Of a DNA stretch of 64,000 nt, positions 1-13,320 are shown piece after piece. Source of the DNA: Annona cherimola (Eukaryota > Streptophyta > Magnoliopsida > Magnoliales > Annonaceae); the NCBI GenBank assembly GCA_030490835.1, contig CM059975.1:50459174-50523173 (forward strand), written 5' to 3'. The notes below the pieces were generated by a model, which saw only the letters and a list, made by a program, of their open reading frames with translations, was not told the DNA's origin and searched no databases. Position 1 is the first letter of the stretch, and every line of letters starts with the position of its first letter. The translations under genes were made by a program, and so were the position numbers.

Positions 1-638
1 ATGTAGGCGTCAAGAGGAAGAGAGGTTCCCTTGATGAGGTCAAGTCGGAGACAGCCGGCGCATTGGACCATGCTATGTGAGATGTTCCCTGGGCTAGCGT
101 ACCCGCACACAAAGGTTTATGTCAGGAGTGGAAAGAAAGCATTTGCACATCTAATGGTTTATGAAAAGGTTTCTGTGCATTTGATAGTTGATCACTTGGT
201 AAGTGTCTTCTATCGAATGTAGAGGAATGCATTTAAAATGAAAAATGCTTGCTTATTAAGTTTCGACTCATGTTTTTCCCCCTTAGACAGGTGCAGGAAA
301 AATTCAAGTGATGAAAGACGTGTTGCTAAAGGAAAAGAGAAATCTACAAAGGTTAGTAGATTTATGTATGAATGAATGCCCTAATGGCATATGATGAAAA
401 AGGATATAGGTTGTATGAAATTATAAAGTTATGAATAATATGAAAAATTGATGATTCATGATGATATATGAATGATGATGAGTATATGTTTATGTGACAA
501 AAGAAAAGAAAAAAAAATTTGGACGAGATCCAATTAAGAACCCGCCGCGTGATCAGGGCAACAATCCTGAGTCACATTTACCAATCGACAAGATCCCGGA
601 GTAAGGTCAAATGTGTCGCCTCGGTTCGGGGCGCCACA
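1..638 (+). mobile_element. 3' part of a long gypsy-type LTR
   Basis: This stretch matches the distal part of the LTR at 41431-46489: the block TTTAAAATGAAAAATGCTT near 235, a hairpin at 257-270, an acceptor-like TTAGACAG ending at 290, and the LTR end GGGGCGCCACA at 628-638. It continues beyond the window start. No primer-binding site follows, so it is a 3' LTR or a solo LTR. Decayed copia pol begins directly at 639, which suggests this element inserted into that copia copy. The short frame at 31-222 lies inside the LTR and is not a gene. Confidence 0.75.
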
Positions 639-2588
639 ACAACAGCTCCCGGCGGCTATATATTCGGCTTCCGCCATAGATAGAGCAACACTAGTTTATT
701 TTCTTGAATACCATGAAACCAATATATTTCCAAGGAATTGACATGTTCCGCTAGTACTTTTTCTATCTACTTTGTATCCGACAAAATCTGCATCTGAGTA
801 GCCGATTAGATCAAAAGTTGACCCATTTGGATACCATAATCCAAGATTAGTGGTATTTATCAAATATTTAAAAAAAATTACAGCCAATAAGTGTGATTCT
901 TTAGGACATGCTTGAAATCTAAAACACATACAAACACTGAAAAGAATATCCGGTCTAGAAGCAGTTAAATACAATAATGATCGTATCATACTTCTATTAA
1001 ACTTTTGATCGATACATTTACCGTTTTCGTCCGTGTCGATCTTGATTGTTGAACTCATTGGAGTGTTTGCTCCCTTCCTAGTTTGCGTTCCAAATTTCTT
1101 TAACATTTCTTTGATATACTTGGACTGATTAATGAATATTCCTTCGGCTTGTTGCTTGATTTGCAATCCAAGGAAGAAATTTAATTCTCCCATTATGTTC
1201 ATTTCGAATTCGCTCTGCATAATCTTAGAAAATTCTTGGCACAGAGTTTCGTTAGTAGCACCAAATATTATATCATCCACATAAATTTGCACAATTAAAA
1301 TATTTTTGCTTTTATATTTGATGAATAAGGTAGTATCAACCTTTCCTCTTTGAAATTCATGATCAATGAAAACTTTGTTCAACCTTTCATACGAAACTCG
1401 TGGAACTTGTTTTAGTCCATATAATGCTTTGGTTAATTTATAAACATATTTTGATTGATCCTTTTCTTCAAATCTAGGGGGTTGTTCAACATATACTTCT
1501 TCATTCAAGTATCCATTCAAAAATTTGTTTTTCACATCGATTGGAAACAATATGAAATCCATGTGAGAAGCAAAAATGAGTAAAATGCGTATGACTTCTA
1601 ATCTAGCCACAGATGCATATGATTCTTCAAAATCAATCCCTTCTTCTTGGGAATACCCTTTAGCTACTAGTCTATCTTTGTTTCTTATTACAAGTCCACT
1701 TTCGTCCAATTTGTTCCTAATTACCCATTTAGTACTAATAATAGTGCAATCATTGGGTCTAGGGACTAAATGTCATACATTGTTTCTTTCAAATTGATTT
1801 AACTCTTCTTGCATTGCAATAACCCAGTTTTCATCATTAAGAGCTTGTTCAATTATTGCCGGTTCAATGTTTGATACAAAAGCATATTGTCTACAAATTT
1901 TTTGTTTTGATCTTCAAGTCTTTACTCCTTCATAGATATTGCTAATAAATTGCTCAATCGGATGAGCATTTTTGAATTTTAAATCAATTGGAGGTTTATA
2001 GGAATCGTTTCCTTCACTTACCCTTTCTTCCGTGGAAATTTCTGGCTTGAGCTCGGTTTCCTCTTGTTGATCTTGTTGTTTTGCTTTTGAACTCTTCGAT
2101 GTGTCATCTGCATCACTTAATTCATCCTCCTTTCTCGGAGTTTGGTTAAATTCATCAAAAAAAATGTATTGATTCCTCTATTATTTGATTTCTTTTGTTG
2201 AAAATTCTATATGCTTTGCTATTTGATGAATAACCAAGAAAATTTTCTTCATCACTTTTGGCATCTAATTTTCCCAAATTTATTTTTCTATTATTTAATA
2301 CATAACAAGTACATCCAAAAGTATGGAAATATGATATGTTTGGTTTTCTGCCTTTCCAAAGTTCATATGAGGTCTTTTTCAATATTGTTCTAATGGTAAC
2401 TAGGTTTAATACATGACAAGCTGTACTTACAGTTTCACCCCAAAATCTTTTGGATAATTTACTCTCATTTAGCATAATTCTAGCCATTTCTTGTATTGTC
2501 CGGTTTTTCCTTTCAACAACTCCATTTTGTTGTGGAGTTCTTGGTGCAGAAAATGTATGGTAAATTCCTTTTTCATTGCAAAATTCTA
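639..2588 (-). pseudogene. Trimmed Sirevirus-like Ty1/copia pol fragment (integrase, RT, RNase H)
   Basis: Reading on the minus strand gives copia pol in the order integrase C-terminal part (2155-2487), reverse transcriptase (YVDD motif near 1270-1285) and the start of RNase H (SDADF and DRKSTSGT motifs). It lines up base for base with about 34540-36475 of the full Sirevirus at 30207-38628, so it is the same family. It has no LTRs, gag or protease. Frameshifts and stops separate the two longest frames (696-1709 and 2155-2487). Both ends are abrupt: a gypsy LTR terminus at 638 and gypsy LTR sequence from 2589. It is a dead internal fragment. Confidence 0.85.
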
Positions 2589-4015
2589 CTTATAAGCTTA
2601 AAATGAGCATCGACGTGGGAAAAAATGGAAAATAGATGATAAATGATAAATGGGAGATATAAATCCCCATATGTTGAATTATAAATGATTATTATGTGTT
2701 TACCCTAAATATGGGATTAAAACACAATATGGAATGGATGATGTAATGCACAAGTGAATGTGTATATGTATGATCGACTTAAAAATCCAAGTTGATTATG
2801 TATGAAATGGATTATGGGATTGGAAAACTAAGTGAATGAAAGCAAATGAATTATTATGAATGCAATTCTATGTTTATGTATAGGCAAAGGAAAAGAGATA
2901 AGCGAAACGGAAAGCTAAGCGAACAAGGTAAGCAAGCAAATTTCCAAATGCTTTTGATTTATCAAAATATGTGCAAATTCTTATAAACGATATTCTAAAT
3001 GTTTGAATGATTTAGCAAATGAATGTTTTAAATTCTTTCTAAATTGTTTAAGGATGGCCATTCCTTTATATAAATGCGTATTTAAATGAGATTCCAATAT
3101 GGTAAATGATTTGCTTACTGATTTGCAATTATTATGGCAAATAATGAATCATGGATTTATGAATGAAAAATCATGCTAGCATGTCGAGGAATGTTTATGA
3201 AAGATGCTTGTGCACAAAGTATGAAGTCCACTTCAAAGGTGTAAGCGGACCGAATATCCCCCTTTGGTGCAGCCAAGTTGCTAAGAGAGGCTTAGAGCCA
3301 GCGGCGCCTCCCTGGAATGGGATAGAGGATGAAAGTAGATGGTTGCCTAGCTAGCTTCTATCCAAAGGAATGTCATGGTTTTAAATAATGCGTCGCATTG
3401 TTTATGACATACCCTAGATGGGTATAAGAAACATGTTTTTATCATATACCGTCAAGTGGGTATAAGATGGTTTTCCAAGTTATTTTCAATGAAAATGAAT
3501 TGCCTAAAACCTTATAGCTTGCTTATTGAGTTTCGACTCACAGTTTTGTTTTCCAAATCCTAAAGACAGGTGAAGGGAAGAACCATGCAAGAGCACATGT
3601 AGAGATTCAAGAAAATATGAATTTCTACAAGTTACCTGTGAATGAATTTTACGAATTATATGGTTGTATGAATGTTAACATTAAATTGTGGTTTAATGTT
3701 GTACAAGAATTTATATGGTGATTTGGACTACAAGTAGCGAAAAAATTTTATGGTCAAATGTGAAGGATGATTTATCATGATATGATTAAGGATAGAATTT
3801 ATGAGATTATATCTGTATATCTCAAATGGAATAATGACCTAAAAAGGCATTTGATGGAAATTGAAACAATTGAAATGGTATAAACTCGTAAGGAGTTAAG
3901 ATTAAGTGGATAAATATCCAATAAGCCCACCGTGTGACAGGGCAACAATCCTGATCATGTTTACCAATCAACAGATCTTGGAGTAAGGTTGTGACGCTCG
4001 GGCTGGGGTGCCACA
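2589..4015 (+). mobile_element. Partial gypsy LTR, same family as 30012-41430
   Basis: The sequence is the reverse complement match of the LTR split by the Sirevirus at 30207: the AGCGAAACGGAAAGCTAAGC block before GTAAGCAAGC at 2928-2937, the hairpin TGAGT-TTCG-ACTCA at 3527-3540, the acceptor-like AGACAG ending 3569, and the terminal block AGGGCAACAATCCTGATCA. It ends in GGGGTGCCACA about 4015. The 5' part of the LTR is missing and no PBS follows. Confidence 0.75.
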
Positions 4016-6250
4016 CTCGTATCTCATGTTTCAACTATAGTCACACTTCCATCCTCAAGCTCACTGATGAACACATACTCTTTACTCTTTGAAGTGTTCT
4101 AGGTGTTTGACAAAGATACATTTCTTGCCTCTTAGCCTTAGTTTACTATATTTATGAGAGACATTATGGATGAAAGATGGTAACCTTCATGGTCACAAAT
4201 TACTTAAATCATGTTTTTGATGTGTTCATAATTCATAAGGAGTATAAATGACTGATTTGGGGGCACAAGAATAAGTATATAAGTAGTAATTAACAATGCA
4301 TCACCCCAGTAAGATATTGTAAGATTTTTCTTTACCATCATAGACTTAACCATATCCAATAGGCTTTTTTTTTAATCTTAGAAACACCATTTTGTTGCAA
4401 AGTACCAAAAATATTTAGTTGTATAACTATACCCTTTTCATCATAAAAGTTTCAAAGTTTCTCGGATAAGTAATCGCATCCATGATCAATTCTCAATGCA
4501 TTAATCTTTCGATCTAATTGGTTCTATACCATACTCATGTAGTGTCTAAAGTAATCCAATACTTAACTTATAGCAGATCAAGAAAACATGACCAAATCGG
4601 TATAATCATCTATAAAAGTGATGAAATATGAGGCTCCACGCCTCGCTCTCACTTTTGTTGGACCACAAATGTTGGAATGGATTAATTGCAATTAAAATTG
4701 AAGCCTGATTGCTTTACCAAATGATTTCCTTATTTCTTTTCTAGCTAAAAAATTTTCATAAGTAGACAAGTCAATTTTAGTGAGTGGGCTAAAATACCTT
4801 CTCTAGCTAGCTAATTCATTCTTTCTTGTCTAATGTGACTTAATCTAGCTTGTCATACATTTGCATCCATATAATGCATTAGATGATGTAACATAAGGAA
4901 ACCAACCATCATGTAATATAAATTAATTGCAATTAATATCCATAACCTTGAAACCATTTATCAACAATCTAGAATCAAAATAAGTCGTTCCCAAATTATA
5001 TCAACAGAATCATCATGAAAATTCAATGAAAACTCTAGGCTAAGCAAAGATAGAACTAAGACTAACTTCTGCTGAATTTCTTCTAGTACGTATATGACAT
5101 CATGTAGGAGCAAGTTCAGCCACCACACAACTCTAATTTGTGGGCTCCATTCCCTTTAACTTCCACCTAGGAGTTTTTTCTACATATATCCACTTTGTCT
5201 TGATAGGAATTCAATGATATTCCATAAAAGCTCATCATCATTAGCAATGTGGTCTGTTGCTTCTGAGTATATAATCCACAAGGATAAGATTCTATGAGCA
5301 TTACTAAGCTATTAACATAAACAGAAGTAGGAGTAGGAGTAAAGTTAAACAGTATCTTTTTTGGCTCAGTGCAATCACGAGCAAAGTGACCCAACTTGCT
5401 ATAGTCATAGCACTTGACCTTAGTCACGGCTTTATTGCACTAAACGTTCTTAACCCCAATGAAACCCACTTTTGGTCCTTTCCCCTTCTTAAAGAACTTT
5501 CGATTTCTCTTATGCTTGAAACCTGAAATTTTTTACAAACTCGAATTTTCCATTTATAGTTGTCAGGAAGATTTTATAGCCTTTAAGTGCTCGTCATCCA
5601 ACTTCAAATGACGTTAAGTACCCTCCAATGTTTTGTTATTTTTGGTATTTGTTATGTTGACTTTCATGTGTTTTCAACTATTGAGAAGTAATCTAATCAC
5701 AACTTGTATCTTCTATTCGTCAGTGAGACCATTTCCAGTTGACTTAAGCTATCTAATCATGTTCCAGATCTCCCTCAGATGCTACCTTATAGTGTGATTT
5801 TGGTGCTTCTTGTAAGTTTTAAACTTGATTGTGAGCCTCTCCACCTTTTTAATAGATGTGTCACCAAATTTTTCTTTAAGGGCTATCCATATTTCATGGG
5901 CATTAACATGCTCCTCAGTTTGCACATAAGATCGTCTTACATGGTACTCAACAACGTAATGTGAACAACGCTATTTCTCTTCTTCAGGCTACATAAGCCT
6001 CCCTGATCTCGTTTGTGCTGAGTAGTGTTCCATTCTTTGAATTCTCTCATGATATTATTATTCAATGGTTCCAACACTTTCGGATCTTCCAGATATACTG
6101 GACTTTGTGATGACAAATGTCATAATTATCCCCATTCAATTTTTTCCTTTATTAAGGTCAGCGATAATTATTTTTGCTGCCATGTTGGTAACCAATCAAC
6201 AATAAAGGATGCAAGCAAAGAATAAATAGTAGCATGGATATTATTTTATG
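4016..6250 (-). pseudogene. Decayed Tnt1-like Ty1/copia gag-integrase (minus strand)
   Basis: On the minus strand, in order: a gag start near 6200-6220 (MAAKI..ADLNKG), a CCHC zinc knuckle CYDYSKLGHFARDC in the frame at 5167-5427, integrase core traces near 4440-4500, and a diverged QQNGV motif near 4375-4400 (established signature of copia integrases just before the catalytic Glu). Downstream text at 4030-4200 resembles the post-integrase region of Tnt1-type elements. Many stops and frameshifts are present, so no product is expected. Reverse transcriptase was not seen. It differs from the Sirevirus copies in this window. The 5' end is cut by the LTR at 6323, and a remnant PBS and LTR of probably the same element appear at 9588-9625 and after 11057. 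Confidence 0.7.
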
Positions 6251-6593
6251 GTAAAAGACTAAGTCAAGGATAATATAATAGAAAGAATAAATCCGAAAGT
6301 TTACTATATTTCCAATCGTCACTGATAACTCGTAAAAATATGAGCCATCATGGCCTATTTCAGACCATTTTTGCGTGTTAGTCCAAGAGATTAGGTTTAT
6401 TTTGCATCCATTTAGGTATATTTTCACTCGCTTTCCATTTTAGGATCATTATGTAGTTTTTATGCATTTTTAGTATAAATTAGGCATTTTTAGTTCATTT
6501 ATTTAGTTTCATTCATTTTTATAGGAAGGACAGAGAATTACAAGCACGCGAGTGAGTAGAATGTAGAACAGAGCCAAGTGAAGGAGCATGAGG

Positions 6594-6833
6594 TTGGCAC
6601 CAGGCGCCATTCTATAGGCCTTTGTCAGAATCTACAACACCTCACATAACATATTGCATCCAGGGAGTTGGCGCCTAGGTGCCACTTCATTAACATGCAA
6701 ACACGCCCAGAAGAGTTTTTAGGTCAAAAGCTCCCAGAGAGTTGGCACCTAGGCGCCAAGGCATGAACTCCCAGGGCATTCAGAAAGGTTTCAGAGTCAC
6801 CTAGCACATAGAGAGTTGGTGCCTAGGCGCTAC
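6594..6833. repeat. Four palindromes spaced exactly 74 bp
   Basis: Variants of TTGGCGCCTAGGCGCCAA start at 6594, 6668, 6742 and 6816, each 74 bp from the next. The units between are diverged. The array lies just upstream of the TATA box at 6884 and is the GC-richest stretch nearby. Confidence 0.8.
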
Positions 6834-6883
6834 TACGCGTCCGTACGTGCGGGTTTCTGCTCGTATGCTGCGCAAGCTACCAG

Positions 6884-6893
6884 TATAAATATA
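6884..6893 (+). promoter_or_regulatory. TATA box of LTR promoter
   Basis: TATAAATATA lies downstream of the palindrome array and upstream of a long pyrimidine-rich leader, as expected for a U3/R boundary. Confidence 0.5.
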
Positions 6894-7927
6894 TCTCTTA
6901 GGGCTGCGTGTGGGGGGGAGTCTCGAAGAGTTAGAGAGAGAGACCAGAACAAAGGAGAGGCGTGGAGAGAGCCGCTAGAGCAGCCGCATAGAGAAGGAAA
7001 AGGATTTGTTCCCCTCGAAAATGAAAGAGGAGATCCGATCTTGCTAGTGGAAGCTTCCGAGATTTAGTTCTTCTCTTTCTCATTATCTTTCCTTTCTCTT
7101 TCCTTTTCTCTGTATTCTTGGTGATGATTGTAACTTGATTTTAATGGGAATTGAAGTCATGTTAATGGGCTAAACCTTCCTATGGTGGGAGATATGTAGG
7201 ATTTGAACTCATAGCTTATGATATTTGGTTTTTTTATGCTTGAATTAATAATATAATTGTGCTGTGACTTATGTTGCTTGAGATTATCCTTATATATCAT
7301 GCTTAATGCGTTTACAAGCTTTGAAACCTTGTGGATTGATCTAATATTCAGATTCATGCTTGGAAAAGTGGGATTTGAATAAGATCCATATATAAGGCAC
7401 AAGTATTCTAGCTCTTGTTTGGGTTGGATGTTAATATGGATAGAAATGTATCTATTAACCCTGTGTAATCTTGATTAGGTTATGTGGTTATCAATCTTGT
7501 TTTACTTGTGTGCATGGGAACATAGCACATAACTAAAACTTGGGTAGGTTTATATGTGTTGGAAAACATATATGAATATGAATGAACCTAGATTAGTAAT
7601 CTCTACACAACTAACTTAATTAGGACCACATGACATAGCTATGATTCAATGACTTCTTATTCCCACCTATCTTAATCATCTCAAGGCAATCTCGGCAATA
7701 TCCACCCTACCTTGGTCATTTAATGTTTTCATAGTTTAGTTTCATTTAGTTCTTTGATAAAACTTCTCTTCACTTTACCAATTTACTAAGACAATTGAGA
7801 TTTAAGGTGCTAATCTATTTAAAATAATCATCGTGGGAATGATACTCTACTCACTCTTTATTACTTTATCGGCACGTATACTTGCGTTAAAACGAGCACT
7901 ATAATTAGGTATATACGCAGCTCGTCA

Positions 7928-9587
7928 AGTTTCATGTTACAAATATTTGACCATTGATAGCTTGGTTCTATTGCATAAAATTTAATTCTAAGTGAGAATT
8001 TAAAATAAATCTTACCAACTTAAGAACATCGGTTCCAAGTAAGAATCACTTTGAATTCTACCAACTTGTGAACTCCTACTTAAATTATGGAGTATAAAAT
8101 ATTGAAAATAATTCGATAATGATAATTAAATTCATTATGTCCAGTCAAATCCTATAATACTTCTTTGGTCAGCCAACAAGTAAGTAGGATATCTCATCAT
8201 AAGAAATTTGTAATATAATCATAACATAGTGCATAATGCATTATAACTTACACAACACCTATGTTAGATGCTCAAGGGATTTTTTTTCATAACTTGCAGT
8301 ATAAACATCATTAAACATGATATAAAACATGCATATTGCATAAAACGTCAATTCTGAACCCCAAATCAGAAATCTAACCATACCATTGCATCCATAGCAT
8401 CAAAATTAGTATGAATGGACTATTGGATCATTAAAATTTGATTTAAAAATAACAAAATATGTTAAATTCAAAGGGAAGAGCAAAGATAGTGCCATATCAA
8501 TACCACCGCCAATAAGTTGGGCCCCGATTGGGCCCAATATCAACCTAGTTTCGAGGCCGCAAGGGCCATCTATGTTTTTTATTTTTTATTTGTTGTGGGC
8601 CCACCCAGCCTGTGGAGACAGGCCCCATATTAGGCTCAATTAATGCCCATCTTAGCCCCCAAACTTAGCTAGTCCCGTCCCAACTTGAGCCCATCTCTGT
8701 AGGTGGCCCAGTCAAAAGCAAGCATTTTCCCATGGCCAAGCCCATTAGTAAGAATAGGTTTTTTATAATTTTTGTATAGCCCAAGGTAGTTTATGCAAAA
8801 ATTCCCCAATGCTGTAATTGGTGGAATGTCTAGGGCCTGTACATTCGTGATGGACAAAAATTTCCATACACCTCATATATTTATTTTGTTTTAAAATTCA
8901 ATAAAAATTATTTTAATGATCATATCCATCCTAAAAATTTATAATCATATTATTAACTTAAGGGTGCATGTGATTTGCATAATTAACTTGAATAATTAAT
9001 TAATTATCAATAAAATGATAATATATGCAGTATCACATGATTTCCATGTTTTAACATAAAAAATAAACTAAAGAACACCCATTTGCCCTAGTCATCATAA
9101 AACACTCCTAACATGACATATATAACACTAATTCAAGTCATGATAATAAAACATAAGGGCATGTTTAACTTAGCATTGTAAACCAAAGACTAAAACATAT
9201 TTTACAAATATATGGTATGGACATGCGGTACCAAAGAAAAAAGGAGCTAATCGGCATGCCTATTAATGAATCATGGTGATTATTCTAGTTCGTATTTTAG
9301 TCATCCACACCATCCATCTTGTTTGAAATAATTCAATCTTTAATATAAGACCCTACTTACATAAATTTGAGAGCTTATAATAATGTAATTTAACATTTTT
9401 AATGAATCCCAAAAATAAAATAACAATTTTCAACTTCTAGTAAGCCACAGTGTATTCTCAAAGAAATCGAAAGCTCATGCCCAAATGTGTTACTCAACAA
9501 CATGTTATATTTCAAGTTATCAAATGAATTTCAAGTAAAATTTTAGCTATGTATATTACCAAGTAATGAAGCCTAAACATAGATTTA
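7928..9587. other. AT-rich gene-free stretch, probably retroelement leader or older insertions
   Basis: I see no coding potential. A GGGCCC-rich patch at 8515-8660 stands out from the AT-rich background. By position it lies between the decayed copia gag and its probable PBS at 9588, so part may be leader sequence. Confidence 0.3.
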
Positions 9588-9599
9588 GCTTTGATACTA
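9588..9599 (-). other. Degenerate initiator-tRNA-Met primer-binding site
   Basis: On the minus strand the sequence TAGTATCAAAGC differs from the canonical TGGTATCAGAGC at two positions, both transitions. It lies next to an LTR-like end (CCAAC) at 9600-9606, so it is probably the PBS of the decayed copia on this strand. Confidence 0.45.
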
Positions 9600-9625
9600 A
9601 AGTTGGAAAAATAAGGATCTGTTAC

Positions 9626-11051
9626 TAACAAGCTGGGTATATGTCTAATTAAATGCTTATTTTAACGCAAGTATACATGCTAATCAAGTAACAAAGAATG
9701 AGTAGATTATCGTTTTCATGAGGATTGTGTTAAATAGATCAGAACCTTAAAATTCAATTGCTTAAAGTGAATTGGTAATTAAAGGAGAATTATTTTTTAA
9801 AGAACTAAATTCTAACTAAACTAACCAAGAATTAACCAAATATGGAGTAGCTACCGATGAGATGGTCTTGAGATGATTAAGATGGATGAGAGTATGAATT
9901 CATTGACTCACGGATATGTTAAATTGGTTCCTTTTTAAGTTGTTTGTGCAGAGATTACTTATCTAGGTTCATTTATATTCATATATGTCTTCCAACACAT
10001 ACAAACCTAACCCTGTTTTAGTTAATTGCTATGTTCTCACGCAACCGAGTAAAACAAGGCTAACTTAATCATGATTACACCGGATTTATAGGTATATTTC
10101 TATCCATATTAACATCCAACACAAACAAGGGTTGGAAAACATGTACCTTATATATGGATCTCATCCAAAACTCACTCTTCAAAGCATAGATTTGGATATT
10201 AAATCAATTTACAATATTGCAAGGCTTATAAATATATTAAGAATGATATATAAGGGTAATCTCAAGTAGCACAAGTTATAGCATAATGATATAATCATTT
10301 AGCACAAAGCAAACAAAATAACATAGTCTATGATATCAAATCATCCATATCTTCCATCATAAGGAGATTTAGCTCATAAATATGACATCAAATCCTTCAA
10401 CATCAAGTCTACAATCGTTACAAGGGAGGAAAATAATAAAAAAGAGAAGAGAAAGAAGAAGAAGAGATGAAACTCAATGTATTTGGTTTGATCTTCTCTC
10501 TCTTCCTTATAGCCCTTGCATTTCTCTCCCTTTCTTAGTAGCCACAACCCCTAGAAGTTATGCTTAAGAAACCTTAATAAATATATTTATACCCCCTTGC
10601 AATTGGAGCTCACACATCTGGAATTTTTAATACAAGTACCTTCGTGGCCATAGCTGCAGTGCTCCTGGACAACATAGCAGTGCATTTCTCTTAAGGTGGT
10701 GGACTGGTGGTCGTGGGCCCCAATGCCATGGTTGCGGTCATAAGCATGCTAGAGTCAACATTGCTCTTTGATAGCTTCAAGTAATTTCTTCTCATTCCAT
10801 CTTTTCTTACAATAAAAGAGTAAATTTTGGTAAATGCATTCCTCAATGATCAAATGAAATTAAAACAATCAAAATGAGATAAATTTAAACTAGATGCAAC
10901 ACAAAATGCATGAAAATCACACAAGATGCAATAATTACACAAATGATGAAGACTAATGCAAAATCTATGTAAATTTACAAGTCTCTCTTGAACTAGCATT
11001 CCAAATGAGTGCAAAATGAGCGTTGATAATTTTATTTTTATAGAGTTATCA
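9626..11051 (-). mobile_element. Solo LTR of TGATAACTC family, TSD GTTAC
   Basis: On the minus strand it starts TGATAACTC and ends GCTTGTTA (terminal CA mutated to TA). Perfect 5-bp duplications GTTAC flank it at 9621-9625 and 11052-11056. It is an inverted relative of 6323-7927. No internal region is present, so it is a solo LTR from recombination between the LTRs of an inserted element. It sits inside the LTR of the decayed copia. Confidence 0.85.
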
Positions 11052-11056
11052 GTTAC

Positions 11057-11580
11057 ATGTGTTACTTAGCAGAAATAGAAGTAGAAGTATCGAAAGGCTG
11101 TGTTTCAAACCTCGTCGCTTGGCAGGATTGAAATCACAAGATTGGAAACCAACCTTACTACCATAATTTAAATGTCATTAATCTCTTAAAGAGACTAAGA
11201 AAACTCTTCTGAAATTTCTCTTGTATATTACGATGTGTGTATCTCCTAAAGGCCCTAAGCATATTTATAATTATCCTAATAAGAATACGCAGGAGCTATT
11301 CCACTATAGGTGTACTTCCATAGACTATGAGTCCAAGTGGAACTTCATTTTTTAATATGAGTAGGATTAGAAAACTCATTATGAGTGTATAGGAACCATG
11401 GTCCTTATACAATTTTAACGCAATGTATTTTAATATTATTTTCTTTACTTCTCATCATTACCTATATCATATCACATCCTTTTCTCTTATGTTAGAAACT
11501 TTTATACCGAAAACTTTTTTAAAAAAGTTTTATTACTTTCCAAACACACCCTAGATGCAATAAGTTAATACAATTGGACA
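11057..11580 (-). mobile_element. Remnant copia LTR (U3-R side), minus strand
   Basis: Joined across the solo LTR with 9600-9625, this reads on the minus strand as an LTR running into the PBS at 9588. A TATA-like AATTATAAATATG lies near 11255-11270. Its outer limit is not clear. A/T palindromic sequence at 11505-11530 (ACTTTTTTAAAAAAGTTT) may belong to a separate MITE. Confidence 0.4.
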
Positions 11581-13320
11581 ATTTGTGAGTGCAAGAAAAT
11601 CTTCACCTGTCACTTTTCTTTTTCTTTTCTCTCTCTTTCTCCTTTCTTTTTAAGTTGCGCCAAATTAATATGGTTATCGTGGGATGATCTTTTTCTAAAA
11701 ACCTAGTTTGTGCTAATATGATTCGGACTTTCAACAATTGGCTTAAGCAGCTACATCAGCAAGGCATTGATTCAACTCATAGTGGATTTTTTTGAATCTT
11801 AGTACTCACTAATGTTGAATCTTTGAATAGCCACATAGCAGCTCAATCACATAAAGGAAATTGAGTCTTAGTACCCAATAGAATAAGGCTTCAAACTTGT
11901 AGTCTTTGAATAACTTGGATGAGATGAAGATGGAACAAGAACATGAGACGTAATAAATATTGTTGGGTATTGGGAATGGAAAAAAGGTGTATTTGGGATT
12001 GGAAATGTATATTGTGAATGAAAAAATAAGTTTTTATTTTGGGAATTGGATAATTTTTTTGTAAAATGGAAGATTATATTCAATCCCAATCTAATTCTCA
12101 TCCCATCTAGATGTAAACAACAAAATCCAAGGTCTATCGTCTTCCTATAGAGAGAAAGCAAAGCTACAAAAGAAAAAGACATTTTTTACAAGAGGACGGT
12201 AATATGCAATGTAAGTGTTGCCAAATACATAGTTTCAACTTGTCCTAATCTGTTATACATATTAAGCAATATAGGTGCAATTTGGTCCAGTTACTAGTGG
12301 GTCAACTAGTTGGGTAACCTAAAACAGGATAGGTTTGGTGTGGCGCTTTGCCGGCTATCGCCACAGACCGATGGCCACTACGACAGAGATCCAGTACATT
12401 TCCTCAAGATCTGCTATAATTTCAAACACAAAGGACCACATGTATATAAAAATCCACCTATGGCAACCTTAGATATCTACAACTAATTTATTAATTAGAT
12501 ATATGAAAGCAAAACTAATAAAACTACAATTAATTACATCATTTGCATCTTAGTGGGGGTAGAATATGCATTTATAATTCCCAAATACATTAATAAGACC
12601 TCAACATGCCATACATCCATGAACCACATACCAATATATAATATACAACTCATTACTTATCATATAACACATGCACATGAATATCTCATATACAAATCAA
12701 TCTCAAATACAACAATCCAAAATTATATAACTTATACCTACCAAAATATGCCTCAATTTGGAATCAATATCACCTAGCTCAGGCTCATAACTAGGCACTT
12801 GCAATGCCCATCCTGCTAAAACATTAAAAATAAACACGTGAGTTGGGAAAACTCCATAAGTCGGTGCGGTTAATAAAATCAATAGTAAATTCATGCTAAA
12901 CCAATCAAGTATATCATGCCACCACATGTAATGCAAACACTAGGCTCTCACTAGCCCCACACAATTATGTAATGCTAGAAACACACATATAAAACAAACC
13001 AACCTCATGTCCATCAAGGGTCATGAACAACCCTATCCTTATGTCAATAAAGGGCAGCAAATAACCCTATGCAAACCATGCAGATGCATCACTCATGCCA
13101 TATGCATCATGCTTATGCTGAAATAATGTCTTATGCTTATTTAAAACCATGCACCATTGGTTTATCAAAATAATTCACAAAGAAAACTAACAATACCGAC
13201 TCATTTTCAAAGGGCCTATACCCAATTCGTCAAAACAACATTCGATATGCAAAAGCTCACACTAAACCATCACAGAACCCATCCAAATACACAACTTATG
13301 TTAATTAATTACAAATTACA
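11581..13320. other. No gene recognised
   Basis: The stretch is AT-rich with scattered short frames that lack codon structure. It may include the far part of the family T repeat that begins near 14690, but I could not fix a boundary. Confidence 0.3.

Larger units (their letters stand above)
6323..7927 (+). mobile_element. LTR of TGATAACTC family
   Basis: It begins TGATAACTC and ends GCTCGTCA. It matches, inverted, the solo LTR at 9626-11051 over its start and over its last ~780 bp. It carries a 74-bp spaced palindrome array (6594-6833), a TATA box TATAAATATA at 6884-6893, and a pyrimidine-rich tract at 7065-7110. Flanking pentamers (GTCAC and AGTTT) do not match, so it is not a clean solo insertion. 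It may be one end of an element or a recombined copy. Confidence 0.65.

Noticed and set aside
6816..7067. 83-codon frame
   Set aside because: It lies across an LTR U3/R boundary and the TATA box, with no domain.
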